Below the pieces are notes generated by a model. It saw only the letters and a program-made list of their open reading frames with translations. It was not told where the DNA came from and searched no databases. From assembly GCA_963841455.1 (NCBI GenBank), contig CAWJCU010000008.1:1-64000 (forward strand): 64,000 nt of DNA, given 5' to 3'. Shown in pieces: positions 1 to 11,098 of this stretch. Origin of the DNA: JAWVFM01 sp963841455. Its GTDB lineage: Bacteria > Actinomycetota > Thermoleophilia > Solirubrobacterales > 70-9. How positions within the stretch are numbered: position 1 is the first letter of the stretch; each line of letters starts with the position of its first letter. The translations under genes were made by a program, and so were the position numbers.

Positions 1-261
1 CGAAGGCGCGAAACCGGATGGCCGCCATCATCTCCGTCGACCGCCACCTCCCTACCCAGCCCTGAGCGAGAAGCGCCGCGCAGCGGCTCCGGAGGTCACC
101 CAGAGACGCCTCATCCCGCGCCTCGACAGCGTGCTCGCGGTAATAGGCCATCTCGGTCTCGAAGGCCGCGCGCACCCCGGCTCGGGCGGGCCCTCGAGCC
201 GTTCCCAGGGCGGCTCCAGCTCGACGAGCGTGCCCAGCGCGTCGAGAAGGACCGCCTGCAT
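1..261 (-). CDS. HAD-superfamily hydrolase, N-terminal part, cut by window edge
   Basis: The start ATG at 261 gives MQAVLLDALGTLVELEPPW, the first HAD motif (hhhhDxxGT) with the nucleophilic Asp. The family hydrolyses phosphate esters in the cytoplasm through a phospho-aspartate intermediate. A frame break near 185-190 interrupts the gene. In the next frame the reading continues as GVRAAFETEMAYYREHAVE, typical of the alpha-helical cap that follows motif I. The rest lies beyond position 1, so substrate and subfamily cannot be told. It is divergent from the MscS gene with only 38 bases between the two starts. Confidence 0.6.
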
Positions 262-299
262 GGCAGGAACCCTAGGTCGGGGACGCGAAAACCCATTCG

Positions 300-1073
300 G
301 TGAACCTCGCCTCGATCTCCCTCTCGAACGACGCCATCTCGGCGATCATCACGATGGCGGTCGCGATCGGCGTCGCCTTCCTCGTCGACCGCCTCGTGAT
401 CGGCCGCGGCGGCCGCGTCGCGGCGCGGATCGGCGACGGCGGCGTCTCGCGAGCCGCGCAGACGCGGCTGCGGGTGGTCCGCCGCCTCGTCTTCGTCGTG
501 ATCCTCCTGATCGGCGCCGCCCTTGCACTCTCGCGCTTCGACAACTTCAACCGCCTCGCCACCGGCATCCTCGCCTCGAGCGCGGTCCTGACGCTGATCA
601 TCGGGCTCGCCGCGCGCCAGGTGCTGGCCAACCCGATGGCGGGCATCCTGCTCGCGATCACGCAGCCGATCCGGATCGGCGACTCGGTGACGATCGAGGA
701 CGAGACCGGGCAGGGTCGACGACCTCACCCTCTCCTACACCTACCTCGATCCCGGGGACGGCCGGCTCATGGTCGTGCCGAACGAGAAGGTGGTGACCAG
801 CGTCGTCTTCAATCGCTCCACCGGCGATCGAACGGCTCCTCCCGCGGCGTCGGTGTGGGTGCCGCCCGGGGCGGACCTCGGCCGCGCGCGCTCGGCGCTG
901 GAGGCGGCGGGGATCGCACCGTCGACGTCGCGGAGATCACCGCCGACGGCGTGCGGATCGAGGTCCACGGCGGGCGCGACCCCGAGCGCACGAAGACGGG
1001 GGCTGAGGAGGCGAAGCTCCGCGAGCGCGCCCACGAGGCGCTGCGCGAGGCCGGGGTGCTCGCCCAGGTGTAG
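300..1073 (+). CDS. Small-conductance mechanosensitive channel (MscS family)
   Basis: GTG start at 300. Three N-terminal hydrophobic segments lie at about residues 11-32, 58-76 and 84-115. The third contains the glycine/alanine-rich pore helix (GLAARQVLANPMAGIL) followed by QPIRIGDSVTI, the signature at the start of the MscS beta domain. MscS channels open under membrane tension to release solutes during hypo-osmotic shock. The frame breaks near 712 (one extra G; repaired reading GQVDDLTLSYTYL) and near 905-915 (one base missing), then ends in VLAQV. The repaired length of about 257 residues fits a minimal MscS with a short cytoplasmic cage. Nearby cell-wall and trehalose genes make an osmotic role plausible, but that is inference. 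Confidence 0.82.
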   Translation: MNLASISLSNDAISAIITMAVAIGVAFLVDRLVIGRGGRVAARIGDGGVSRAAQTRLRVVRRLVFVVILLIGAALALSRFDNFNRLATGILASSAVLTLIIGLAARQVLANPMAGILLAITQPIRIGDSVTIEDETGQGRRPHPLLHLPRSRGRPAHGRAEREGGDQRRLQSLHRRSNGSSRGVGVGAARGGPRPRALGAGGGGDRTVDVAEITADGVRIEVHGGRDPERTKTGAEEAKLRERAHEALREAGVLAQV

Positions 1074-1110
1074 GGCCGACGATGGCGGACGGCTACCCTT
1101 TGACGGCTCC

Positions 1111-3320
1111 ATGACGCAACGCCAGCGCAGACGGCTTCGCCGCCGGCGCGGCTCGCCCGGAAAGAAGATCCTGCTGGCGATCGGCATCCTCGCCGCCGTC
1201 GTCGGGATCGGGGTCGGCGCCGCCGCCGCGTGGGTGATCTCGATCTACGACTCCGCGCCCGCGCTCGCCTCGTTGCAGCCGATCAAGAAGGGCCGGATCA
1301 CGCAGGTCTACGCGGCCGATGGCTCGCGCATCGGCGTCATCCACGCCGACAACATCCGCCAGCCCGTACCCGGCGAGAAGATCCCCCAGGACCTCAAGGA
1401 CGCCACGGTCGCGATCGAGGACAAGAACTACTACGAGCACGGCGGCATCGACTACACGGCGATCATCCGCGCCGGCTGGAAGGACGCGCTCGCCGGCGGC
1501 AAGCCGGTGCAGGGCGGCTCGACGATCACCCAGCAGCTGGTCCGCAACCTCTACATCTCGGACCCGCAGGAGACGATCAAGCGCAAGATCATCGAGGCCC
1601 ACCTGGCGAACGACGAGGAGGCCGCCCATTCGAAGAGCTGGATCCTCAACAAGTACCTGAACACCGCCCCTTACGGCACCAACAACGGCGCGACGGCCAT
1701 CGGCGTCGAGGCGGCGGCCGAGACCTACTTCTCGAAGCACGCCAGCGAGCTCGCCCTGCCCGAGGCGGCGATGATCGCCGGCCTGCCCCAGGCGCCGTCG
1801 GAGTACAACCCGTTCCTCAACCCGCGCGCCGCGATCGCCCGCCGCAACGACGTCCTCCTCGCGATGCACCAGCAGGGCTACATCTCCTCGAGCGAGTACA
1901 CGAGACGCGGTTCACGCGGGCCTCGGCCTCGACCCAAGCCAGAAGTACAACCGCATCACGCAGCCCTACATCTTCGACCTCGTCAAGCAGCAGCTCGTCG
2001 ACAAGTACGGCCTCAACACGGTGGTCAACGGCGGCCTGAAGGTCTATACGACGATCCAGCCGCGTCTCCAGAGGCGGCGCAGCAGGCGGTCGACGCGTGC
2101 TCGGTCTGCTACGCGGGCGGCGGCCCGGCCTCCGCCCTCGCCTCGGTGAACCCGAAGACGGGCGAGATCGTCGCCCTCGCCTCGACCCAGCGATTCTCCC
2201 AGGACAACCAGTTCAACTTCGCCGCCCAGGCCCATCGCCAGCCGGGCTCGTCGTTCAAGACCTTCGTGCTGACGACCGCGATCAAGGACGGCGCCGACCC
2301 GAACGCCACCTATTACAACGGCAACTCGCCGAAGACGCTCGACATTCCGGGCGGCGGGACGCTGGGAGGTCGCGAACGCCGAGCCCGGCGGCGGCACCTA
2401 CGACCTGACGGACGCGACCCAGGAGTCGGTGAACGTCGTCTTCGCCCAGCTCGGGCTCGACGTCGGCCCGGAGAACTTCGCCAAGACCGCCTACGAGATG
2501 GGGATCACCTCGCCGCTCGGGATCAAGCCCGATCAGAGCCCCTGCAAGCTCGGGCCGAACTGCTTCATCCCGCCCGGCCGACGCGATCGGCGGCCTCAGC
2601 GTCGGCGTCACGCCGCTCGAGATGGCGGACGCCTACGCGACCCTCGCCAACGGGGGAGTCCACCACCCCGCGACGGCGATCGCGAAGGTGGTCTTCCCCG
2701 ACGGCAAGACCGAGACGGCCGCCGCCGACGAGGGCAGGCGCGTGCTGAGCCCCGGTGTCGCCTACGAGGTCACCAAGATCCTCGAGGGCGTCATCTCCAG
2801 CGGCACCGGCGCCGGCTACACCTCGATCTCGGGCTGCTCGAGCGATGGGCAGGCGGGGAAGACGGGGACCTCGCAGGACCTCTCGGACGCCTGGTTCGTC
2901 GGCTTCACGACCAACTACGCGACCGCCGTCTGGACCGGCCACCCGCTCTCGCGGGCGTCCACCGGGTACGGCGGACCGACCTCGGGCCCCACTTGGCGCC
3001 AGTACATGGACGCCGCGACCGCCGGCAGCTGCCAGCCCTTCGAGCGGCCCGCCGACATGCCGAGCCTCTCCCCCTACTACGGCCAGTACACCTCGTCGGC
3101 TCCCTCGAAGTCGACGAGCGGCTACTCGACGCCCGCATACCCCTCGAGCCCGTCGACCTCCGGCAACACGTCGACGTCGGGCTCGAGCGGGGGCACGAAG
3201 TACCCGCCGAACCTCTACGCGCCGGGGGCCGGCCAGGGCCCGCTGCCGACTCCGGGCGGCGGCGGGGGTAACGGCGGCGGCGGGGGCGGCGGCGGCGGGG
3301 GCGGGGGCGGCGCGCCCTAA
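1111..3320 (+). CDS. Class A penicillin-binding protein (transglycosylase plus transpeptidase)
   Basis: Bifunctional peptidoglycan synthase of about 735 residues, anchored by one N-terminal membrane helix (residues about 17-45) after a basic RQRRRLRRRR segment. The GT51 glycosyltransferase domain follows: EDKNYYEHGG with the catalytic Glu, GGSTITQQLVRNLY, and a KRKIIEAHLA helix. The transpeptidase domain has all three motifs: SSFK (acylated Ser), SVN, and KTGTS. The C-terminus is a low-complexity Ser/Thr/Pro tail ending in an almost pure glycine run. Frame breaks near 1905, 2065, 2367 (extra G) and 2577 (extra G) divide it; the repaired reading is continuous. ATG at 1111 is the start because it precedes the basic/membrane segment. 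thiL follows 15 bases later on the same strand. Confidence 0.9.
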
Positions 3321-3335
3321 GCGCCCCGGCGCCCG

Positions 3336-4368
3336 ATGAACGGCGAGTTCGACCTGATCGCACGGTTGCGGTCGATCGCCGAAGTCCGAGGGAGCGGCCG
3401 GGCTCGAGGTCCCGACCGGGTTCCGGTTGCAAGCGGTGACGACGCCGCCGTGACGGTCCCGCGCGGCGCGACGGCGACGTCGGTGGACGCCGTCGTCGAG
3501 GGAGTGCACTTCGACCTCGCCGACGCCCCGCCCCGCGCGGTGGGAGCGAAGGCCATGGCGACCGCTCTCTCGGACCTCGCGGCGATGGGCGCCGAGCCGG
3601 GGGAGGCGTACGTCATCGTCGGGGTCCCGGAGGCCCTCGCCGAGGACGACCTGCTCGAGGTTGCCGCGGGCCTCGTCGCGGTCGCCGGCGAGCATCGGGT
3701 CGCGATCGTCGGCGGGGACGTCACCCGGGCGCCGGTCCTCTGGCTCGGCATCACCGTCGTCGGCCACGCCGGCGCGGCCGGAGCACCTCGTGGGCCGCAA
3801 CGGGCGCGAGCCGGGGGACCTCCTCGCCGTGACCGGGGCGCTGGGCGGGGCGGCCGCCGGCCTGCGGTTGCTCTCGGAGCCGGAGGCCCGCGCCGCCCTC
3901 GAGCCGGACGTCGCGTCCGATCTGGTGCGGCGCCAGCTCGAGCCGAGCCGCGCCTCGACGCGGGCCGTGCCCTCGCGGCGCGGGCGCGACCGCGATGATC
4001 GACGTCTCCGACGGCCTCGGCGCCGACGCGGCGCATCTCGCCGCGGCGAGCGGGGTTCGCGTGGAGATCGAGCTCGACCGCCTTCCCATCGAGCCCGGCC
4101 TCGGCGGGATCGCCGGGAGCGGCTCGCTCGATGCGGTGGAGCTCGCCGCCTCCAGGGGGCGAGGACTACGAGCTCGCTCGCGGCGGTCCCGCCCGATAGC
4201 CTCGATGCGGCGCGCGGAGCCGTCACCGCCACCGGCACCGCGCTGACGCCGGTGGGCGAGGTGCTCAGAGGGGCGGGGACGGTCCTTCGCAGTCGGGATG
4301 GTGCGGAGCTGGCCCCGTCGGGCTTCGATCAGCTCGGACGGTCTCGAGCTCGATCCGGGCGCGCCTGA
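3336..4368 (+). CDS. thiL: Thiamine-monophosphate kinase
   Basis: ThiL phosphorylates thiamine monophosphate with ATP to give thiamine pyrophosphate, the last step of thiamine synthesis. Recognised by SGDDAAV (Mg/ATP site near residue 32), TSVDAVVEGVHFDL, AKAMATALSDLAAMGAEP, GGDVTRAP, then IDVSDGLGADAAHL and GEDYELL in the C-terminal half; these are the AIRS/PurM-fold signatures of ThiL. The length of about 343 residues is normal. Frame breaks near 3776, 3950-3990 and 4155-4180 shift the reading between all three frames. ATG at 3336 lies 15 bases after the penicillin-binding protein stop, so the two are probably co-transcribed. Confidence 0.9.
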
Positions 4369-4445
4369 TCAGGCTCGCCTTCCTCAGCATCTCCGTGCGA
4401 CCGCCTGGGCGTCGACGCGATATTCCCCTGCGTGAATCAGTCCGG

Positions 4446-6333
4446 TCAAGTGCTCGAGTCTCCCCTCCGGGAGCAATCCATGTATCCCCGTTCAGGCCGT
4501 GGGGTCCTCGTCTCCGATGCATAGATCGGTTCCGTTTCCTCGCTACCCGATAGGGAATTTGTCCACACTCCCTCGTCGCGCCACGTGTCGTCGGTGTGGT
4601 CTTCGTATGCAACGCCGCGCCCGCGGGCGACCTCGCCGGCCCGGGCGGGCCGGCCTCCGCGCCCGCCCCGGCCACGACCATGAGCGAGGCAACCGACCCC
4701 GCCAGCACGCAGCCGCAGATCGCGATCGGCACCCGCACGCCCCAATCGCCGATCGAGAGCGCCAGCGACCAGACGACCCCGCGTCGAGGTCGAGGCGGCC
4801 CGCGACGCTCGCCGCTCCGAGGATGAGCGGCATGCGCGCCGACGGCGATGGCGGCGGCCGCGGCCACCGCCGGGGACGCCGCCCGCGCCGCCCGGCGCGC
4901 GCCTCGAGCACCCACGGGTGCGCGAGGGGGACCAGGAGGAGCGCGAGGTATGGATTGACGATCCACACGACGAGCAGCGCGAGACCGGTCAAAGCCCGAG
5001 GGCGGCGGCCGCGGCTTCGGGCGCCATGCGGACGGGCATCCGGTTCCGGCCCAGCGACCACCAGACCGCCCAGGGCGACGAGCGCGAGCGCCAGCAGCGC
5101 GAGGAGCTCGGCGGGCCCGACGGCGTAGCGCCCCGGGTCGAACGGGAACGACGGGCGCGGGACGATCCCGACGAGGGCCAGCACGTAGAGAAGCGCGAGG
5201 GCGGCGAGAAGCGGGACGGGGCGCAGGGCGAGCCCATGCGAGCGCCGCGCCCGCCGCGCGGCGCCGGCCCGCGCGGGCGAGGGCGTCGACGGCCGCGACG
5301 AGGCGCGGGGGGAGCAGCGCCGAGCGCGAGCGCGCGAGCGCCCAGCCCGGGATCAGGTTGCCGGCGACCTCGAGGTAGGCGCCCGGCCCGTGGACCGGGC
5401 GGCCCGGGGCGGCGTCGAGCGCGAGCACCAGATCGAAGGCCGATCGCCGAACGCGGTCGAGCGTCTTCGGCGGAGAAGTCGTCGAGCTGATCGTCCGCGG
5501 GCGCGAGCGGCCGCTCGCCCGCCGACGAGAGGCCGACAGCGTCGATGCCACGCGCGATCAGCACGGCCTGCTCGCCGAGCCCGCCGGGGAGGGCGAGCGC
5601 CGCGAGCTGGCCGAACGGCCCGGCTCGTGGGCGTGGAGCCCGGCCTGGTCCAGGAGCGAGAGCTCGGCGGTGCGGACGAGCTGGATCGACGCGCTCTGGG
5701 CGCCGGTCGACGAGTCGAGCACGTAGGGCTGATGCGGACGCTCGCCGAGCCCGGCTGCTCGAGGGCGACGACGGCGTCGACGAGGACGGGTCGAGGTAGC
5801 CGTCGACGAGGGCGCGGGCGCCCGACGCGCCCTCGGACCAGCCATCGGTGGAGACCAGGACGATCGTCTTGGTGTGCTGGGAGGTCCCGATGCTCGACGC
5901 GAGCTCCTCCAGCGCGCCCGTGGCCGCCGCGCTCGACGCGGCGCCCGGCGGCGAGGCCGTGTCGCGCGGCGCGATGAGCGACGAGCTCGTTTCGGCTCTC
6001 GCCCGGGCAGCCGCAGGATCACGTTCGTGAGCGACCCGCCGTCGCCGTAGTGCTGCACGACGACCTGGCCGGCGGTCACCTACTTGAAGGTCTTCGCGAC
6101 GAGGCGGCGGCCGCGGCGTCGCCCTCGAGCCCGGGGGGCGGTCGGCGCCGCGGCGGCGATCTGGCGAGCGTAGCCCGCGGCGGCGGCCGACGGTCGAACC
6201 CGGCCGGGGCGACCAGGGGGCGCAGCGGGCCGGGCTGCGACTGGAGCGAGAAGAGCAGCGCCACGATCGCGGCGAGCGCGGGCAGGAAGCTGAATCGGTA
6301 AAGGCGTAGGTCGACCACGGTGGGCGGGCGCAT
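4446..6333 (-). CDS. Membrane protein with degenerate M28 peptidase-like ectodomain
   Basis: ATG at 6333 begins a short cytoplasmic tail and one membrane helix (SFLPALAAIVALLFSL), followed by an extracytoplasmic region. At about 5870-5990 the sequence reads SLIAPRDTASPPGAASSAAA, then TKTIVLVSTDGWSEGASGAR. This follows the fold pattern of M28 aminopeptidases, but Arg-Asp stands where the zinc-binding HxD should be, so hydrolase activity is doubtful. Further on come RSAFDLVLALDAAPGRPVHG and a C-terminal half with several hydrophobic segments (LLALLALALVALGGLVVAG; LALLVVWIVNPYLALLLVPL). Many frame breaks (roughly every 100-300 bases) make the exact sequence and C-terminus uncertain; I place the stop at 4446, but it could be upstream. 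Function is unknown. Confidence 0.5.
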
Positions 6334-6374
6334 CGCGTGCGGGAACGCTCAGCGACCGAGGCTAACCTCTCCCC

Positions 6375-7086
6375 ATGCCAGCCGCCTCGGCGCGGATCCT
6401 GCTGGTGGACGACGAGCAGGCGATCCAGACGCTGCTCGCCTACCCGCTGCGCCGCGACGGCTACGAGGTCGATCCCGGCGCACGACGGCCGTGAGGCGCT
6501 CGACCGGTTCGCCGAGCAGCGGTTCGACCTCGTCGTCCTCGACGTGATGCTGCCGCGGGTCGACGGCATCGAGGTCTGCCGGCGGCTTCGGAGCCGCAGC
6601 CAGGTGCCGATCATCATGCTCACGGCCCGCGACGACGAGGTCGACAAGGTGCTCGGCCTCGAGATGGGCGCGGACGACTACATCACGAAGCCATTCTCGG
6701 TCCGGGAGTTCCGCAGCCGCGTGCGCGCCGCGCTGCGCCGCGCCGAGATGGTCGCGCGCGCGCGCCGGCGCCGACGAGCCGATCTCGGTCGCCGACCTCG
6801 AGATCGACCTCGAGCGCCGCGCGGTGACGATCCGCGCCGAGCGCGCTGAGCTCACCTACGTCGAGTTCGAGGTGCTCGCCACGCTCGCCCGTGCGCCCGG
6901 GCAAGGTCTTCTCGAGGGAGATGCTCCTCGAGCAGGTCTGGGGCGACTCCGCGTATCGCGACCCGCGGACCGTCGACGTCCACATCCGCCATCTGCGCGA
7001 GAAGCTCGAGCGCGATCCCGAGCTCGCCCGAGTACCTGCTGACGGTGCGCGGCGTCGGCTACCGCTTCCGCGACGACGAGGACTGA
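6375..7086 (+). CDS. OmpR/PhoB-family response regulator
   Basis: DNA-binding regulator of about 235 residues. The receiver domain has ILLVDDEQ (acidic pocket), LVVLDVMLPRVDG with the phospho-acceptor Asp, and IIMLTARDDE and DDYITKPFS with the conserved Thr and Lys. The C-terminal winged helix ends in TVDVHIRHLREKLE and LTVRGVGYRF, the OmpR/PhoB recognition-helix and hairpin signature. Frame breaks sit near 6477 (extra C), 6765, 6898 (extra G) and 7028 (extra C). The kinase gene begins directly after the stop, and an HtrA protease follows that, an order like mycobacterial mprA-mprB-pepD. Confidence 0.93.
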
Positions 7087-7089
7087 GCC

Positions 7090-8508
7090 CTGCTGCAGAG
7101 CGTCCGGACGAGGCTCGTTCTGCTGTTCTTCGCGATCACCGCGGCGGCGGTCGGGCTTCGTCTACCTCTACGTCGTCCCGCAGCTCGAGTCGAGCCTCAC
7201 GGCGTCGAAGCTCCAGCGCCTCGAGGAGGTCGCGATCTCGCAGGGAGGCCGGTTCTCGACACGCGCTCGATTCGGCCGCCTCGCCAGGCGCGCCTCGAGC
7301 GGATCGTGAGCGCGACGGCGCAGAAGGCCGACGCGCGCGCGACCGTCCTCGGGGTCCGGTCGGGCCCGCAGGGGCCGCGGCCGGAGTTCGTCATCGCGGA
7401 CTCGGAGATCGAGCGGACGGCCGTCGCGCCGAGCTACCCGGCGGCGGTGACGGCGGCCGCGACCGGCCGTCCCGGAACCGCGGTCGAGACCGCCGGCTCC
7501 CAGCAGATCGGGGAGACCGCGATCGCGCGTGGCGCGGCGCGGCGCGCCCGCGATGGGTGCTCGTGCTCTCGGCCCCGCTCGCCGAGGTGGCCGACAACGT
7601 CGCGCTGATCAAGCGCCAGATCCTGATCGCGGGCGGGATCGCCCTCACCCTCGCGCTCGGCGCCGGGTGGCTCGTCGCGGGCGCCCACGCCCGCCGGCTG
7701 CGGCGGCTCGAGAAGGCCGCAGAGAAGGTGGCCGAGGGCGACTTCCGGACGCCGATCCCGGACCTCGGGGGCGACGAGGTGGGCCAGCTCGCGGCGGCTC
7801 TCGACGAGATGCAGCGCAAGCTCGCCCGGCTCGACAGCGCGCGCAAGGCGTTCATCGCCAACGCCTCGCACGAGCTGCGCACGCCGATCTTCTCGCTCGG
7901 CGGGCTTCGCCGAGCTGCTGGAGGACGAGGACCCGGACCCGGCCGCGCGGGCCGAGTTCGTGCGCAACATGCGGGAGCAGATCGCCCGGCTCACGAAGCT
8001 CACGGCCGATCTGCTCGATCTCTCGAAGCTCGACGCCGACGCGATGGAGATCCGGGCCGAGCCGGTGGAGCTCGGGGAGCTCGCCGGCCGGGTGACCGCC
8101 GAGTTCACCCCGGCCGCCGAGCGGCACGAATCGCCGATCGCCCTGAGGCCGGGGCCCGGCGCGATGGCGAACGCCGATCCGGACCGGGTGGCTCAGATCA
8201 TGCGTATCCTGATTGACAACGCCCTCACCCATACACCGGCGGGAACCTCAATCGCAGTGAGCGCAGATACGAGCAACGGCAGCGCCATCCTCGTCGTGGC
8301 CGACGACGGTCCCGGCGTCGACGCAGATTCGCGCGCGCGCATCTTCGAGCGGTTCTACACCGCTGACCGCGTGAGCGGGTCGGGGCTCGGGCTCGCTATC
8401 GCCCGCGAGCTCGCCGACCGGATGGACGGCGAGCTCGACCTCTCGTCGCGTCGGGGGCGGACCGAGTTCACGCTCAGGCTGCCGGGCGCGGGGAGCACCC
8501 CGGCGTGA
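7090..8508 (+). CDS. Sensor histidine kinase with HAMP domain
   Basis: Partner of the preceding regulator. Domains in order: first membrane helix (RLVLLFFAITAAAVGFVYL), an extracytoplasmic sensor of about 140 residues, second helix (QILIAGGIALTLALGAGWL), HAMP linker (RLEKAAEKVAEGDFRTPIP), HisKA with FIANASHELRTPIFSL (phosphorylated His), and HATPase with DNALTHTP (N box), DDGPGV (G1) and GSGLGLAIA (G2). Frame breaks lie near 7152 and 7897 (each an extra G in GGGCTTCG), 7260 and 7530-7545. No ATG, GTG or TTG precedes the first helix after the regulator stop; the start is either CTG at 7090/7093 or hidden by an indel. Its stop overlaps the HtrA start (GTGA). Confidence 0.9.
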
Positions 8509-9713
8509 GGATCGCCCGACCGGCTTTGGCGGCGACGCTGATCGCCGCCGCGGCGGCCCTCGCCGCGTGCGGCGGGAGCGGCGACGGACCGCCACGCGTG
8601 ACCACGACGCGCGAGCGCTCGGCCGCGCCGAAGAGCACGCTGCCGCGCGTCGCCGTCGAGGCCGCGGCGCCGGGCTTCGACCCGGCGCGCATCTACGCGG
8701 AGGCCGCGCCGGGCGTGGTCACGATCCGCTCGTTCTTCGGCCACCCGATCGGCGGCGGCATCCTCGGGGGCGGCGGCTCGGCGGCCGAGGGGTCGGGGTT
8801 CGTCATCGACTCGAACGGCGAGATCGCGACCAACGCGCATGTCGTCACCGACGCCGAGGCGGGCGGGACCTCGGGCCAGATCCACGCATGCGAAGCAGGT
8901 CTACGTCCAGTTCACCGAATCAGAACCAGGTGCCGGCCAAGGTCGTGGGCTTCGATCCCGAGGCCGACGTGGCGCTCCTGCGCGTGGACCCGGCGGGCCT
9001 CGACCTGCATCCGCTCGACCTCGCGAGGACCGAGAGGGTCCAGGTCGGCCAGCCCGTGGCCGCGATCGGCAGCCCGTTCGGCGAGGACAACTCGCTCTCG
9101 GTCGGGGTCGTCTCGGCGACCGACCGCACGATCGACTCGCTCTCGAACTTCAAGATCGAGGGGGCGATCCAGACCGACGCCTCCATCAACCCCGGTAACT
9201 CGGGCGGCCCGCTGCTCGACGCGCACGGGCACGTGATCGGCATCGACCAGCAGATCAACACGACCTCGGGCGGCAACGAGGGCGTGGGCTTCGCCGTGCC
9301 GATCGACGCTCGTGAGCCGGTCGCTCGACCAGCTCCGCTCGAACGGCCAGCGTCGCCTACGCGTACCTCGGGGTGCGGACCGAGCAGCTCTACCCGCAGC
9401 TCGCGGACAAGCTCGGGATCCCCTCGCCCGACGGGCGCGCTCGTCTCGTCGGTCATCAACGGGCGGGCCGGCCGAGGGGGCGGGGCTTCGCGGGCTCCGA
9501 CAAGACCGTCCACTTCCAGGGCTCCGACTTCAAGACGGGGGGGACGTGATCGTCGCGGTCAACGGCCACGCGATCAGCAAGGCGAGCGATCTCCCGATCC
9601 TCGTCTCGAGCTCGACCCGGGCGACACGGCGACGCTCACGATCATCCGCGACGGACAGCCGGATGGACGTCGACGTGAAGCTCGCGACCCGGCCCGAGAG
9701 CCTCTCCGGCTGA
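8505..9713 (+). CDS. HtrA/DegP-like serine protease with PDZ domain, lipoprotein
   Basis: GTG at 8505 overlaps the kinase stop, so translation is probably coupled. The signal sequence ends in a lipobox (LAACGG, Cys near residue 23), so the protease is probably lipid-anchored outside the membrane. The trypsin-like domain has the full triad: NAHVV (His), DPEADVALLRVD (Asp) and NPGNSGGPLL (Ser). A PDZ domain follows (AYLGVRTEQLY, then GGDVIVAVNGHAI). Such proteases degrade misfolded envelope proteins. Frame breaks near 8890-8925, 9310, 9345, 9428, 9470-9500 and 9610 scatter the C-terminal half over three frames. Its place next to a two-component system suggests stress control of its expression. 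Confidence 0.9.
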
Positions 9714-9755
9714 GGCGGCTACGCGGACGCGGAAAAGGCGTAGCCTGCCGCAGCC

Positions 9756-10994
9756 GTGCTCCAGGAGGTTGCCCTCGGACCTCGCTCGCTCGCCGACTAC
9801 ACGCACCTGGCGGGCCGCGGCCTCGTGGCCGAGATTCGCGAGAAGGCGGAGGCCCTCGAGGGCAAGCGGGTCCTCCACGTCGAGCGCCACCGCCTTCGGC
9901 GGCGGGGTCTCGGAGATCCTCTACACGCTCGTGCCGCTGATGCGCGACGTCGGCCTCGACGCCCACTGGCACGTGATCCTCGGCCGGGAGGAGTTCTTCA
10001 ACGTCACGAAGCTCATGCACAACTCGCTCCAGGGGGATCCGCAGGCGATCTCCGACGAGCAGTGGGAGGTGTTCGAGGCCTACAACGCGATGAACGCGCA
10101 GGGCCTCGAGGGCGACTGGGACCTCATCATCGTCCACGACCCGCAGCCGGCGGGCCTGCGGATGAACGCGCCCGACAAGGCGCGCCGCTGGGTCTGGCGC
10201 TGCCACATCGACCTCTCGACGCCGAACGAGGAGACCCTCGCCCGCCTCAAGCCCCTGATCTCCGACTACGACGCGAGCGTCTGGCACCTCGAGCAGTACG
10301 TCCCCGCCGGCCTCGACGGCGGGCTGCGAAAGATCGTGCCGCCGGCGATCGATCCCCTCTCGCCGAAGAACATGGCGCTCTCGCCGGAGGACGCCGCGTT
10401 CGTGTGCGAGCAGTTCGGGATCGACCCCGAGCGCCCGCTCGTGACCGCAGGTCTCGCGGTTCGACCCCTGGAAGGACCCGATGGGGGTGATCGACGCCTA
10501 CCGGCTCATCCGCGAGAAGCGGCCCGACGTCCAGCTCGCCCTCGTCGGCTCGATGGCCACCGACGACCCGGAGGGCTGGGAGTTCTTCCACTCCACGTTC
10601 CGCCACGCCGACGGCGACCCCGACATCAAGATCCTCAACAACCTCAACAACGTCGGAGCGATCGAGGTCAACGCGTTCCAGTCCCAGTCCGACGTCGTGA
10701 TGCAGAAGTCACTCCGCGAGGGCTTCGGGCTCACCGTCACCGAGGCGCTCTGGAAGGGGCGGGCCACCATCGGCGGCGACGTCGGCGGGATCCCGCTTCA
10801 GATCACGCGACGGTGAGACCGGCTTTCTCGTCTCGAGCCCCGAGCAGGCGGCGGATCGCGCCCTGGAGATCCTCGCCGACCCGGAGCTCGCGAAAAACCT
10901 CGGCCGTGCGGGCAAGGAGCGCGCCCGTGAGCGCTTCCTCACCCCGCGGCTCCTGCGCGACTGGCTCGAGATGATGGGCGAGCTCAGCGTCTGA
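9756..10994 (+). CDS. treT: GT4 glycosyltransferase, trehalose synthase TreT-like
   Basis: About 412 residues. The repaired reading includes SATAFGGGVSEIL near the N-terminus, IIVHDPQPAGL, VWRCHIDLSTPN, VSRFDPWKDPMG and REGFGLTVTEALWKG. These match the TreT branch of GT4, which makes trehalose from NDP-glucose and glucose. GTG at 9756 is the likely start. Frame breaks near 9886 (extra G), 10449 (extra G) and 10810 are seen. A trehalose-6-phosphate synthase follows, so two independent trehalose routes lie side by side. The specific TreT assignment rests on motif memory and neighbourhood; the broader GT4 call is certain. Confidence 0.8.
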
Positions 10995-11000
10995 ACAAAT

Positions 11001-11016
11001 CGCCGGCCCTCCGGCG
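11001..11016 (+). terminator. Short GC hairpin after treT
   Basis: CGCCGG-CCCT-CCGGCG forms a perfect 6-bp stem starting 6 bases after the treT stop. No T-run follows, so termination activity is uncertain. Confidence 0.4.
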
Positions 11017-11098
11017 GACTGCGACGCCGACCGGGGGGCCCGGGCAACTCGCCTGTACCGCGACTTCGTCGCTAGCCCCAGCGGGTCATTATTCGGTC

